Shown here: one piece after another, positions 1 to 9,174 of the stretch
Layout of the letters: the number at the start of each line of letters is the position of its first letter
Position numbering within the stretch: the stretch's first letter is position 1
From: UMGS1781 sp045628105
Lineage (GTDB): Bacteria; Bacillota; Clostridia; TANB77; CAG-508
Assembly: GCA_045628105.1 (NCBI GenBank)
Contig: JAZQOX010000050.1
Span: forward strand, 1-31,735
Reading direction: 5' to 3'
DNA: 31,735 nt
Program-made: the position numbers and the translations under genes
The notes under the pieces: model-generated
What the model was told of the DNA's origin: nothing
What the model saw: only the letters and a program-made list of their open reading frames with translations
Databases searched by the model: none

Positions 1-130
1 CATTTTTTCCTCCTATGATTAAAAATTTTTTATACCATTTTAATTTTAAACTATTGCGTAATATTTTACAATAAAAAAAACAAATGTTACAAAAATTTAA
101 TGTTTTTGTAATATTTATTCGTATGTTATA
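1..130 (-). promoter_or_regulatory. Start codon, RBS and promoter region of a leftward gene beyond the edge
   Basis: Read on the minus strand, this stretch ends in an ATG at the window edge, preceded by AGGAGG with 6 nt spacing, so a gene starts here and lies outside. An extended -10 (TGG followed by TATAAA, plus positions 33-41) has no good -35. Upstream at about 82-111 lie TTACAA, TTAAAT and TAACAT at 11-bp steps, the same type of repeats as in front of the genes at 4528 and 30521. The 15 bases around the RBS (AATCATAGGAGGAA) are also found before the Cys-rich gene, suggesting that the missing gene is a paralogue or co-regulated. That last point is inference. Confidence 0.6.
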
Positions 131-136
131 TATTAT

Positions 137-166
137 AAAATCCCTAAATTCTCATTTAGGGATTTT
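137..166. terminator. Bidirectional intrinsic terminator
   Basis: A perfect 13-bp stem (AAAATCCCTAAAT and its complement) with a 4-nt loop lies just after the stop codon of the Cys-rich gene. T-rich flanks on both sides allow termination in either direction. It separates the Cys-rich gene from the gene at the left edge. Confidence 0.8.
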
Positions 167-178
167 TATCTTCTTTAT

Positions 179-3100
179 TTAAACACCTTTGTACTTCTTT
201 AATTTTAAAGCTCCTACTCCTGCAAGTGTTATAAATCCAAATGTTACAATAATTATTGTTGTTTTACCTGTATTTGGCATTTTTTTATCTGTTGTTGTTG
301 TATCTTTTTTGTGTTCACATTCTTTACAAACATCATTTTCAAATGTATGTTCTTTTCTTGAGCCTTCAATTTCTAGTTCACAATCTTTGCAAACTTGCCA
401 ATGTTCTTTTTCATCTGATTTCCATTCTTTATTTTCATGTTCACATCCGTCTGGTTCTTCTGGATCATCAATTTCAAGAACAAGTCCACATCTATCACAT
501 TTTCCGTCTTCGTCTTCATCTATATGTCCTAATGCCTGAACCGTTTCTTGTTCTTTTTTATAATCACATTTTGTACAATGTTCACCTGCTGTTTTTCCTG
601 CTTCAGTACATGTTGCTGCTACTGCTTCGTCTGTTACTATATCATGTTCACATGGTGTGCTTAAATCTAAACCGCATCTATCACATTTATCATCGTTATT
701 TTCGTCTTTATGTTCCAATGCTGGGATTATTTCTTGTGCCTCTTTATAGTTACACTTTGTACAATGTTTGCCCTCTGTTTTTCCTGCTTCTGTACATGTT
801 GGCTCTACTCTAGCATCTGTTACTAAATTATGTCCTGTTGGCTGAATTGTTGTTTGAGCTACTATTATAGTATTACATACACTACAATGTTTTCCTGCTG
901 TTTTTCCTGCTTCTGTACATGTTGCTGGCACTGCTTCATCTGTTACTTCTGTATGTCCTGTTGCTGGTATTAATTCTTGTGCGACTATTACTGTATTACA
1001 TATACTACAGTGTTTGCCCTCTGTTTTTCCTGCTGTTGTACATGTTGCTGCTACTGCTTCATCTGTTACTATATTTGGATGTGTACATGATTTATCATAT
1101 CCACATGTTGTACATACGTTATTTTCAAATGTATGGTTTGATTTTGCTACCGCAATGTTACCACAAACTGTACATTCTTTCCAATGTCCGTTTGCATCAT
1201 ATTTCCATGACCCTGCTGTATGGCCTGTTGCTGGGATTATTGTTTGTGCTGTTATTACTTCATTACATACGCTACAATGTTTTCCTGCTGTTTTTCCTGC
1301 TGTTGTACATGTTTCAGCTACTGCGCTATCAATTACTTCTGTATGACCTTTGGCTGCTACTGTGTTTTGTGCAACTATTACTTCATTACATACACTACAA
1401 TGTTTTCCTGCTGTCTTTCCTGCTGTTGTACATGTTGCTGCTACTGCTTCATCTATTACTTCTGTATGTCCTTTAGCTGCTACTGTGTTTTGTGCAACTA
1501 TTACTTCATTACATACACTACAATGTTTTCCTTCTGTTTTTCCTGCTATTGTACATGTTGCTGCTACTGCTTCATCTGTTACTTCTGTATGACCTTTGGC
1601 TGCTATTTCTTGTTTTTGTGTTGTTATTGCATTACAATCACTACAATGGAATTCTTCTGTATATCCTGCTTCTGTACATGTTGCTGCTTTTGGAGCTCCT
1701 GAAGAAACCGGATTATGAGCTTTACTTACTGTTTCTCCACAAACTGTACAAACTCCTTTATGATTTCCATTATTACTATCATTTGTCCAGGTTGTTATAT
1801 TATGACCACGTGCTGGAATTATTTCTTGTTGTACTAATATTGTTCCACATGTTTCACAATGTTTTCCTTCTGTTTTTCCTGGCTCAGTACATGTTGCTGC
1901 TACTGCGCTATCAATTACTTCTTTGTGGCCTTTGGCTGCTATTACTTCTTGTGCTTTAGTTATTGCTCCACATGTTGCGCAATGTGATCCTTCTGTTAAT
2001 CCTGTTGTTGTACATGTTGGTTCTACTGCAGCATCTATAATTTTATTTTGATGTGTACATGATTTATCATATCCACATGTTGTACATACATTATTTGTGA
2101 ATGTATGATCTGCTTTTGCTACTGCAATATTTTCACATACCGTACATTCTTTCCAATGTCCATTTACATCATATTTCCATTCTCCTGCTGTATGGCCTGT
2201 TGCTGGTATTACTGCCATTCCTTCTGTATAATCACATCTTGTACATCTCTTTCCTGCTTCATGTCCTGCTTCTGTACACGTTGCTTCTTTTTTTGCTACA
2301 TCTTCTAATTTATGTCCTGCTGGTATTACTGCCATTCCTTCTGTATAATCACATCTTGTACATCTCTTTCCTGCTTCATGCCCTGCTTCTGTACACGTTG
2401 CTTCTTTTTTTGCTACATCTTCTAATTTATGCCCTGCTGGTATTACTGCCATTCCTTCTGTATAATCACATTTTGTACATCTCTTTCCTGCTTCATGCCC
2501 TGCTTCTGTACATGTTGCTTCTTTTTTTGCTACATCTTCTAATTTATGCCCTGCTGGTATTACTGCCATTCCTTCTGTATAATCACATCTTGTACATCTC
2601 TTTCCTGCTTCATGTCCTGCTTCTGTACACGTTGCTTCTTTTTTTGCTACATCTTCTAATTCATGTCCTGCTGGTATTACTGTTTGTGCTGTTATTACAG
2701 CATTACATACACTACAATGTTTTCCCTCTGTTTTTCCTGCTGTTGTACATGTTGGTTCTACTCTAGCATCTGTTACAATAACATGTCCAGCAGTTCCATA
2801 TTCAAATTTACATATTGAACAATAATGATAATGTGATGTATTATCTTCATCTACCTCCCATTGATCTTGTCCATTATGTTGCATTTCTGTATTACCAACT
2901 ACTGTTCCTGTACATCCTTCATATGAACATGCATATATTGCAGTATGTCCTGTTTTAGTAGATTGATAGCCTTTTATTTCTGTTCCTGCATTATGGGTTT
3001 GATATTGTTGTTCACATTCTGTACACTTTCCTCCATTTTCATGTGTTCCACCAGTGTGTCCTTCATATCCAAAGCTTTTCAAACACGTTTTACAAATATA

Positions 3101-4528
3101 ATAATGTGTTGCGCTTCCTGGATAGCTAAATGGCCCAGCATAATCTTGATGTTCGCATTCATATTCGCATATTTTACATTTTCCATCCATATTTGAAAAA
3201 TCATGTTCACATTCGTAACTACATTTTACACATATTCCTGTTGCTTTTACAAAGTCGTGTTCACATTCAAATCCACATATACTGCATACTCCATTTTCAA
3301 ACTCATGATTTCCATTCCATACTCCGCTTATATAGTTTCCATTTTCATCTTTATTAAAATAGTGTATTCCATTTTCACTACACTGATATCTATGACCAGC
3401 TTCATCTGATAAAAGAGTTAAATATCCATTACACCCTTCCATTGGACATTCATAATCTTCTAAAACATAGTCACATATTGTGCATTTATGTGTTGTATTG
3501 TCTATTTCATGAGCTTCAGGATGTATTTCATTACAATACTTACACTTTTTATAATGTTTACCTTCATTATAATCTATAATATCATATTCATGACTTAAGC
3601 ATTCATACCCACATATTAAACATTTAAATCCATCATCTTTAGAATTTCCAAATTCATGATGTTGCATAAATGTATTGTTGCACATTACATTAGTGCAAAC
3701 AACTTTATGTGATTGTAAATCTTCTTGTTCCATAATCTCAAGAGGAAAATAACATGTTGGACATGCATTATCACATTCGTACCCACATACAGTACATCTT
3801 GATACAATTCTGCCGGTTGATGCATCTTTTTTTACATATTGAAAATTAAATTTATGTTCACATTTAAAACCACATTCTGTACATTCTCCATCTACCATGT
3901 TATGTAGTTCAAATTCAGTAGTAATAGCACCTACATTACAGTTTGTGCATTTATAAACGTGATATCCTCTATTATATAATATATTTAATTGATTATCATT
4001 TTTTGCTGTATCCGCATCTACTAATTCTAAAAAATTATCACCCTGCATTGTAGTATGATCTCTAAAATCGTGCATACATACAAATCCACAATCTGAACAT
4101 TTATCACCTTCGAAGTTATGTAATTGATAATAATAACTTCCATAATTATTGCATTCAGTATTTAAACATGTTACTTTATGTGCTTTGTATAATTCGTAAT
4201 CTTCATTAGTAGAATTTATAGTACTAATACTCCATTTTTTCCCACATTCAAAGCATACATTGTCTGCATTGAATGTACAATTGGTATCGCTACATTCTAA
4301 GTAAAACCTATCATTTAAAATTCCTTCACTAACTGGTGTAGTAGGCTTAGTTGATTTATATCCCATTACTGCTGCATGTTCATGCCCATTTCCACATTCC
4401 ACATCTTTATAAACATAATTATTAGCAAGTATTTCGTTGTTCCTTCCTATTAAATTTACTCCTACAATCGCAAGTAGTATAATTCCGAATACTACTGCAA
4501 TTGTAACAAGATTTTTCTTAATTTTCAT
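179..4528 (-). CDS. Giant Cys/His-rich repeat surface protein with C-terminal MPNTG sorting signal
   Basis: The product is about 1449 residues. It begins with a basic N-terminus and a hydrophobic segment (residues 7-28), a signal peptide or anchor. The body is dozens of units with CxxC pairs and Gly-His motifs. The N-terminal third is divergent (HxF...CxxCGxxCxH), and the rest has units of the form ATCTEAGKTEGKHCSVC...GH. The C-terminus has MPNTGK, a hydrophobic stretch and KLKKYKGV, a sortase substrate signal with Met in place of Leu. Such CxxC repeats occur in surface proteins of gut Clostridia. Zinc binding is plausible from spacing but unproven, and I know no function. I prefer the second ATG, because AGGAGG sits 7 nt upstream of it but only one base before the first ATG. 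The sortase at 18300-18891 could attach it. Confidence 0.85.
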   Translation of the reverse strand: MKIKKNLVTIAVVFGIILLAIVGVNLIGRNNEILANNYVYKDVECGNGHEHAAVMGYKSTKPTTPVSEGILNDRFYLECSDTNCTFNADNVCFECGKKWSISTINSTNEDYELYKAHKVTCLNTECNNYGSYYYQLHNFEGDKCSDCGFVCMHDFRDHTTMQGDNFLELVDADTAKNDNQLNILYNRGYHVYKCTNCNVGAITTEFELHNMVDGECTECGFKCEHKFNFQYVKKDASTGRIVSRCTVCGYECDNACPTCYFPLEIMEQEDLQSHKVVCTNVMCNNTFMQHHEFGNSKDDGFKCLICGYECLSHEYDIIDYNEGKHYKKCKYCNEIHPEAHEIDNTTHKCTICDYVLEDYECPMEGCNGYLTLLSDEAGHRYQCSENGIHYFNKDENGNYISGVWNGNHEFENGVCSICGFECEHDFVKATGICVKCSYECEHDFSNMDGKCKICEYECEHQDYAGPFSYPGSATHYYICKTCLKSFGYEGHTGGTHENGGKCTECEQQYQTHNAGTEIKGYQSTKTGHTAIYACSYEGCTGTVVGNTEMQHNGQDQWEVDEDNTSHYHYCSICKFEYGTAGHVIVTDARVEPTCTTAGKTEGKHCSVCNAVITAQTVIPAGHELEDVAKKEATCTEAGHEAGKRCTRCDYTEGMAVIPAGHKLEDVAKKEATCTEAGHEAGKRCTKCDYTEGMAVIPAGHKLEDVAKKEATCTEAGHEAGKRCTRCDYTEGMAVIPAGHKLEDVAKKEATCTEAGHEAGKRCTRCDYTEGMAVIPATGHTAGEWKYDVNGHWKECTVCENIAVAKADHTFTNNVCTTCGYDKSCTHQNKIIDAAVEPTCTTTGLTEGSHCATCGAITKAQEVIAAKGHKEVIDSAVAATCTEPGKTEGKHCETCGTILVQQEIIPARGHNITTWTNDSNNGNHKGVCTVCGETVSKAHNPVSSGAPKAATCTEAGYTEEFHCSDCNAITTQKQEIAAKGHTEVTDEAVAATCTIAGKTEGKHCSVCNEVIVAQNTVAAKGHTEVIDEAVAATCTTAGKTAGKHCSVCNEVIVAQNTVAAKGHTEVIDSAVAETCTTAGKTAGKHCSVCNEVITAQTIIPATGHTAGSWKYDANGHWKECTVCGNIAVAKSNHTFENNVCTTCGYDKSCTHPNIVTDEAVAATCTTAGKTEGKHCSICNTVIVAQELIPATGHTEVTDEAVPATCTEAGKTAGKHCSVCNTIIVAQTTIQPTGHNLVTDARVEPTCTEAGKTEGKHCTKCNYKEAQEIIPALEHKDENNDDKCDRCGLDLSTPCEHDIVTDEAVAATCTEAGKTAGEHCTKCDYKKEQETVQALGHIDEDEDGKCDRCGLVLEIDDPEEPDGCEHENKEWKSDEKEHWQVCKDCELEIEGSRKEHTFENDVCKECEHKKDTTTTDKKMPNTGKTTIIIVTFGFITLAGVGALKLKKYKGV
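2211..2678 (-). repeat. Four tandem 117-bp near-identical repeats within the Cys-rich gene
   Basis: Four copies with a period of exactly 117 bp (39 residues) differ at only a few positions. Each encodes two CxxC-type pairs and a Gly-His, with core ATCTEAGHEAGKRCT. The near-identity contrasts with the diverged units on both sides. It points to recent expansion, and copy number may vary between strains. Confidence 0.95.
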
Positions 4529-4551
4529 TACCATTCCTCCTATGATTAGAT

Positions 4552-4568
4552 AAGGTCCGCCCTTATTT
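4552..4568 (-). promoter_or_regulatory. Small 5' UTR hairpin of the Cys-rich gene
   Basis: In the transcript, ATAAGG and CCTTAT pair around a 5-nt loop GCGGA, shortly upstream of the AGGAGG ribosome site. It could modulate translation or mRNA stability. Nothing else supports a role. Confidence 0.4.
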
Positions 4569-4587
4569 TACAATTTATATTAATATT

Positions 4588-4671
4588 ATTATAATGGTAT
4601 ATTTTTTTCAATAAAAAAAAACAATATTACGAAATTGTTATCAATTTGTAATATTGTTGTAATATTTGTAA
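4588..4671 (-). promoter_or_regulatory. Promoter with helically phased TTACAA direct repeats
   Basis: On the minus strand, TTACAA, TTACAA, TTACAA, TAACAA and TAATAT follow one another with steps of 9, 11, 11 and 11 bp (plus positions about 4671 down to 4625). A -10 TATAAT at 4593-4588 lies downstream without a good -35. Direct repeats in phase with the helix are typical of OmpR/PhoB-type response regulators. The identity of the regulator is not visible here. The array abuts the recG stop codon. Confidence 0.5.
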
Positions 4672-4672
4672 T

Positions 4673-6718
4673 TTATATTTCTATTTTTTCTTTAAATTTC
4701 TGCCTTATTTGTTCTTTTAATTCTTTATTTTTTTCAAGATTCAAGTTTTTATCTTCATTTGTTATCTTTATGGCTACACTCTGAACGCTTTTTAGCATTT
4801 CTATGTCCTCAAATAAATTTGCTATTTTAAATTCTGGTATGCCATGCTGTTTTGTTCCAAAAAATTCGCCTGATCCTCTCAGTTCCAAGTCTTTTTCAGA
4901 TACTTTAAATCCATCGTTTGTGTCTACCATTATTTTCATTCTTTCTCTTATTTGTTCTGAATTTCCTTTATATTTTAGTATACAATATGATTTAAATTCA
5001 CCTCTGCCAACTCTTCCCCTTAATTGATGGAGTGTTGCTAAGCCAAATCTTTCCGCATTTTCTATTACCATCACAGTTGCGTTTGGAACATCAACACCTA
5101 CTTCAATTACAGTAGTTGATATAAGCATATCTATTTCTTTATTTTTGAATTTTAGCATTATTTCGTCTTTTTCCTTTTGTTTAAGCTTTCCATGTAGATA
5201 TTCAACCCTGTATTCCTTAAAAGTTTCATTTTTATATTTTTCTGCAAGTTCTAAAACTGATTTTGCATTGATTTCTTCTGATTCTTCAACTAAAGGGCAT
5301 ACAACATAAATCTGTCTTCCTTCGTTTATTTGTTCTTTTATAAAATTGTTTACTCTTTCTTCTTTTGACGGTGTTACTGCAAAAGTATCTATTTTCTGTC
5401 TGTTTGGAGGTAATTCGTCTATGATTGAAATATCTAGATCCCCATATAATATCAACGCCAAAGTTCTTGGTATTGGTGTTGCAGACATTACAAGAACATC
5501 TGGATTATTTCCTTTGCTACTTATAGTCGCTCTTTGTCTTACTCCAAATCTATGTTGTTCATCTGTTACAACTAGTCCAAGATTTTTAAATTCAACATTT
5601 TCTTCTAATATTGCATGTGTTCCTATTAATACATCTATCTCGCTTTTTTTTAATTTTTCTAAGATTATATCCTTTTGTTTTTTTGTAATTCCACTTACCA
5701 AAAGCTCACAATTTATATTATATTTTGAAAGCATTTTTTTAAAGTTTTCATAATGTTGTTTTGCAAGGATTGCAGTCGGAACCATTACGGAAGCTTGGTA
5801 TCCAGACTTTACTGCCTTATAGCAAGCACATATTGCAACTGCAGTTTTACCGCTTCCAACATCGCCCTGTAGTAGCCTATTCATGCATTTTTCACTTTCC
5901 ATATCTCTATCAATTTCCTGCAAAACTCTTAATTGTGCTTTTGTTAGTTTAAATGGTAAATTATCAATAATTTCAGACATTGTTACATCTTTGTTACAAG
6001 AAATACCTTTTTTTTCTCTATCATAACTTGTTTTAAAAGTTAATAAAGCAAGTTGCATTATCAATAGTTCTTCAAAAACAAGTCTTTCACGTGCCTTTAA
6101 ATATGTTTCTTTATTTTCTGGAAAATGTATTTGTTTAATAGCTTCATTTAAATTCATTATTTTATATGTATCTATTAAATATTTAGGTAGTGATTCTTCA
6201 ATGTTATCTACTTCGCTTAACGCATTTTCAATTATTTTTCTTAAATTATTTTGAGATAACTCATAAGTAGTTGGGTAAATTGGAATAATTTTACCTGTAT
6301 TATTGTTAGTTGTTTCATCATCAAACATTGGAGACATCATTTCAATTTGATTGCCTTTTTTCTTTACTTTTCCATAAAATTTATATACTTCACCTGGTTT
6401 AAATCTATTTTTTAAAAAGAAACTATTAAACCATGTTAAGGTACATTTTCCTGTTTCATCTCTTACAATTAATTTATAAATTGCCATATTTTTTCTTATT
6501 TTAATTTCAGACATTCTAGATGTACATCTGGCTTCAATTAAGGCTTCTTCTCCATCTACTAAAGATGCAATATCTTTTCTTTCGCCTCTATTTTCATACC
6601 CACGTGGATAATATGTTATCGCATCTGCTAAAGTGAATATACCAAGCTTATTTAAGCTTTTAACTCTACTTGGTCCAACTCCCTTTATGAACTTAACATC
6701 CTTCTCCAAATCGATCAT
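4673..6718 (-). CDS. recG: ATP-dependent DNA helicase RecG
   Basis: RecG is the branch-migration and fork-regression helicase that remodels Holliday junctions and stalled forks. The product is 681 residues, normal length. The N-terminal wedge/OB region includes the helix-hairpin-helix-like FIKGVGPSRVKSLNKLGI. It is followed by Walker A GDVGSGKT (about residue 285), the DEQH box in TDEQHRFGVRQR (about 385), SATPIPRTL and QLRGRVGRG. The start is the ATG that overlaps the recD2 stop (TGATG), with AGGAG 7 nt upstream. A TTG one codon further up is less likely. Coupling to recD2 puts two DNA-repair helicases in one transcript. Confidence 0.97.
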   Translation of the reverse strand: MIDLEKDVKFIKGVGPSRVKSLNKLGIFTLADAITYYPRGYENRGERKDIASLVDGEEALIEARCTSRMSEIKIRKNMAIYKLIVRDETGKCTLTWFNSFFLKNRFKPGEVYKFYGKVKKKGNQIEMMSPMFDDETTNNNTGKIIPIYPTTYELSQNNLRKIIENALSEVDNIEESLPKYLIDTYKIMNLNEAIKQIHFPENKETYLKARERLVFEELLIMQLALLTFKTSYDREKKGISCNKDVTMSEIIDNLPFKLTKAQLRVLQEIDRDMESEKCMNRLLQGDVGSGKTAVAICACYKAVKSGYQASVMVPTAILAKQHYENFKKMLSKYNINCELLVSGITKKQKDIILEKLKKSEIDVLIGTHAILEENVEFKNLGLVVTDEQHRFGVRQRATISSKGNNPDVLVMSATPIPRTLALILYGDLDISIIDELPPNRQKIDTFAVTPSKEERVNNFIKEQINEGRQIYVVCPLVEESEEINAKSVLELAEKYKNETFKEYRVEYLHGKLKQKEKDEIMLKFKNKEIDMLISTTVIEVGVDVPNATVMVIENAERFGLATLHQLRGRVGRGEFKSYCILKYKGNSEQIRERMKIMVDTNDGFKVSEKDLELRGSGEFFGTKQHGIPEFKIANLFEDIEMLKSVQSVAIKITNEDKNLNLEKNKELKEQIRQKFKEKIEI

Positions 6719-8923
6719 CAAATCACTCCTAATTTATATTCTAGCCCCGTATTGCGTTTTTTTGTTTCTGTATTTTGAACCATATATTCTACTGTTTGTT
6801 TTGTTCCTAAAACTATTAATAGCTTTTTAGCCCTCGTAATCCCAGTATACAATAAATTTCTTGTAAGTAGCATTGGTGCAGCAGGTGGTAAGCATAATAT
6901 TACTACATCAAATTCACTTCCGTTGTGACTTATGTATTGTTATACTATAACTGTGTTCCAATTGTTCCAGTTCTGAATATTCATACCAAGCAGTTTTCTC
7001 ATCATCAAAAAACACTTCTATTTGTTTTGTAACATCATCTATTTTCTTTATTGTTCCAAGTTCTCCATTAAAAATTCCTGTTCCATTTTCTTTATGATTT
7101 TTTTCCCAATAAATATCATAATTATTTTTTATTTGCATAACTCTATCACCAATTAAAAACGTTCTATCTGCTTGTCTTTTTTCTACTTTTCTATTTGAGT
7201 TTAATGCATTTTGTAATTCGATATTTAATTCTTTTGTTCCAATTTTTCCTTTTTTGGTCGGAGTAAGTACTTGAATGTCTTTAAAAAAATCATAATTTCC
7301 AAATTTTTTTAATCTCCCTGAGCATAGGGAAATAACATCTTCAAGCATTTTTGATGTTGTTGGTTCGTTTATAAAAAAGAAGTCTTGTAATTTTTCTTCT
7401 GTTTCCTCCTTAGAAGCATTTAAGAAGTTTTCTCCATTATTTACTTTGTGTGCATTTGTAATTATTTGACTTTGTGCAGCTTGTCTAAAAATTTCATTTA
7501 ACTCAACTGTTTCTATGCTTCCAGAATTTATTATATCTTTTAGAACGTTTCCCGGTCCTACTGATGGTAATTGGTTTATATCTCCCACCAATACTAATTT
7601 TGTTCCTATATATAATCCTTTTAGAATATAATTCATAATAAAAACATCTACCATGGACATCTCGTCAATTATAACAACATCTGCATCTACAGGTTCTATT
7701 TGAAATTCTACTCTATCCATTCCTATGGATTCTTCTTGTTTTCCTAAACAAAGTAGCCTATGTATTGTTGTTGCTTCTTCTCCTGTTGCTTCACTCATTC
7801 TTTTTGCAGCACGTCCTGTTGGTGCACATAGAACCACCTTTTTTCCTTCCTTTTTATACATATTAATTATGAATTTTATAATGGTAGTTTTGCCTGTACC
7901 TGGTCCTCCCGTAATAACACAGACATTGTTGTCATTTACGGATTCAATTGCTTCTTTTTGTTTTTCTGATAGACTAATGTCAATTTCTTTTTCCTCTTTT
8001 TTGAATTTGCTTTTAAAATCTTTTATTTTTTTTATATTTTTAGCCTGTTTTAATATAATAAGTTTTTCTGCTATATTTTTTTCGCAAACAAAAAAGCTTT
8101 TTAAGTAAATCCATGTAATCTCGTTTGTAACAGTTACTTCTATTTTTTCTTTTGCTTTTAAATTAATAATTCCGTTTTCAATTTCTTCAGTTTCCACATT
8201 TAGTAAGCTTTTTACATATGTAATTAAGTTCTCTTTTTCAACACATGTATTTCCGTTATTACTTGCTATTGCTAAGCTGTAAGTAATTGCACTCTCTATT
8301 CTTTTTGCATCATTATTTGCTAATCCCAAGTCTAATGCCATTTTATCTATTTTTTTAAAATCAACACCATATGTTATATCAAGTAGCATATATGGATTTT
8401 TTTCAATTTCGGCTATTGCATCTTTTCCGAATACTTCATATACTTTTTTTGAGTTTGATGCAGATATTCCGAATTTTTCTAAAAATCCTACTATTTCCCA
8501 AAGTCCCCATTTTTCGGAAAATTCTTCACAAATTGATGCTGCTTTGCTTGAATTAATTCCTTTTATTGTTGCAAGTCTATCTGGTTCAAATCTTAAAACA
8601 TGTAAGGTTTCTTCACCAAAATTATTTATTATTTTTCTTGCAGTTGCTGGTCCTACACCGCTAATTATTCCTCCAGCCAAATATCTCTCAAGGGCCTCTA
8701 GCGTTTCTGGCATTATTTTTTCAAATGTTTCTATTTTAAATTGTCTTCCATAATCTGGATGCGTAACATATTTGCCAACAAGTTTAAGGCTATCTCCATT
8801 ATTAATAAAAGGTAAATAACCTGTTATAACTATTACATCATCTTCTATTTTAAACTCTGCTACCATATAGCCATTTACTTCATTTTCGTAAATTATATCT
8901 GTTATTTGTCCTTTTATTTCCAA
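6718..8923 (-). CDS. recD2: RecD2 (RecD-like) DNA helicase, frame broken by an in-frame CGGA near the C-terminus
   Basis: This is a 5'-3' SF1B helicase of the RecBC-independent RecD2 type. N-terminal HhH repeats (ISGVGPATA and following) precede Walker A GGPGTGKT (about residue 337), IIDEMSMVD (about 417) and GDINQLPSVG. In the plain frame translation stops two codons after HKSQ, giving 669 residues. If one base is skipped at CGGA (minus strand, C at 6922), it continues as HKSQ-GSEFDVVIL...NLLYTGITRAKKLL, the expected motifs V and VI, to a TGA overlapping the recG ATG. The total is then 734 residues, the usual family length. The start is TTG with AAAGGAG 6 nt upstream. It is either recoded, a recent pseudogene or a sequence error; see the recoding-site entries. 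Confidence 0.93.
6919..6922 (-). other. Putative +1 recoding site CGGA in recD2
   Basis: The minus-strand reading is CAA CGG AAG TGA in the plain frame. Skipping the C gives CAA GGA AGT GAA, i.e. Q-G-S-E of the helicase motif HKSQGSE. The downstream 67 codons are intact and conserved. Gly would be residue 668. Confidence 0.8.
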
Positions 8924-8947
8924 AGTTTTCTCCTTTTTATAATTTTC

Positions 8948-8976
8948 TTGACTTTTTGAAAATAATATATTATAAT
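8948..8976 (+). promoter_or_regulatory. Strong sigma-70/SigA-type promoter of a small rightward RNA
   Basis: TTGACT and TATAAT are separated by exactly 17 bp. No long gene follows, only about 85 nt ending at a strong terminator, so the product is a small RNA or a very short ORF. Confidence 0.75.
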
Positions 8977-8983
8977 GATTTTA

Positions 8984-9066
8984 GAAATAAGGAGCCACAA
9001 AATGTGGTTGCCAAAAAGCATTAAAAAGTCACATCTCTATTGGCGTTCAGAGATGTGATTGTTTTT
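8984..9066 (+). ncRNA. Small RNA, candidate type I antitoxin, with an 18-codon ORF
   Basis: Transcription from the promoter at 8948-8976 would begin near 8984 and end after the hairpin at 9029-9058. The RNA carries AAGGAG and, 7 nt later, an 18-codon ORF (9002-9058) encoding MWLPKSIKKSHLYWRSEM. It overlaps the 3' end of the facing small hydrophobic gene, including a shared bidirectional terminator, as in Gram-positive type I toxin-antitoxin loci. Its first 30 nt resemble the 5' end of the facing transcript, including AAATGTGGTTGCCA. Whether the peptide is made is unknown. The assignment is inference from architecture. Confidence 0.5.
9029..9058. terminator. Bidirectional terminator shared by the facing small genes
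   Basis: A 10-bp perfect stem TCACATCTCT/AGAGATGTGA with a 10-nt loop is followed by TTGTTTTT on the plus strand and CTTTTT on the minus strand. The stop codon of each small ORF lies inside it. Confidence 0.85.
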
Positions 9067-9174
9067 ATAATTATTAACAGTAATTACCATCAATAGTATA
9101 ATTATTAGAATTGCAAAAAATACGTTGATAAAAATTGAGAATATTAACAATTGTAATAGCATATTTTCTAGCAT
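9037..9174 (-). CDS. Small hydrophobic membrane peptide, candidate type I toxin
   Basis: The peptide is 45 residues, MLENMLLQLLIFSIF... with one long hydrophobic segment (about residues 5-32) and a polar, basic C-terminus (NNYKNNHISERQ). The start is chosen because GAGGTGG lies 6 nt upstream. The same frame is open further up to 9231, beginning with a leader that reads MWLPSQ. Small single-span peptides with a convergent overlapping RNA are the hallmark of Firmicutes type I toxins (TxpA, BsrG and similar). I cannot assign it to one of those families by sequence. A short membrane peptide without toxicity is the alternative. Confidence 0.5.
   Translation of the reverse strand: MLENMLLQLLIFSIFINVFFAILIIILLMVITVNNYKNNHISERQ

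Noticed and set aside
2211..2678. Regular 117-bp repeats as a possible CRISPR array
   Set aside because: The repeats are contiguous without unique spacers and lie in frame in the Cys-rich gene.
256..2766. Long plus-strand open frames opposite the Cys-rich gene
   Set aside because: They are Leu/Tyr/Cys-rich antisense shadows of the repeat gene without ribosome sites.
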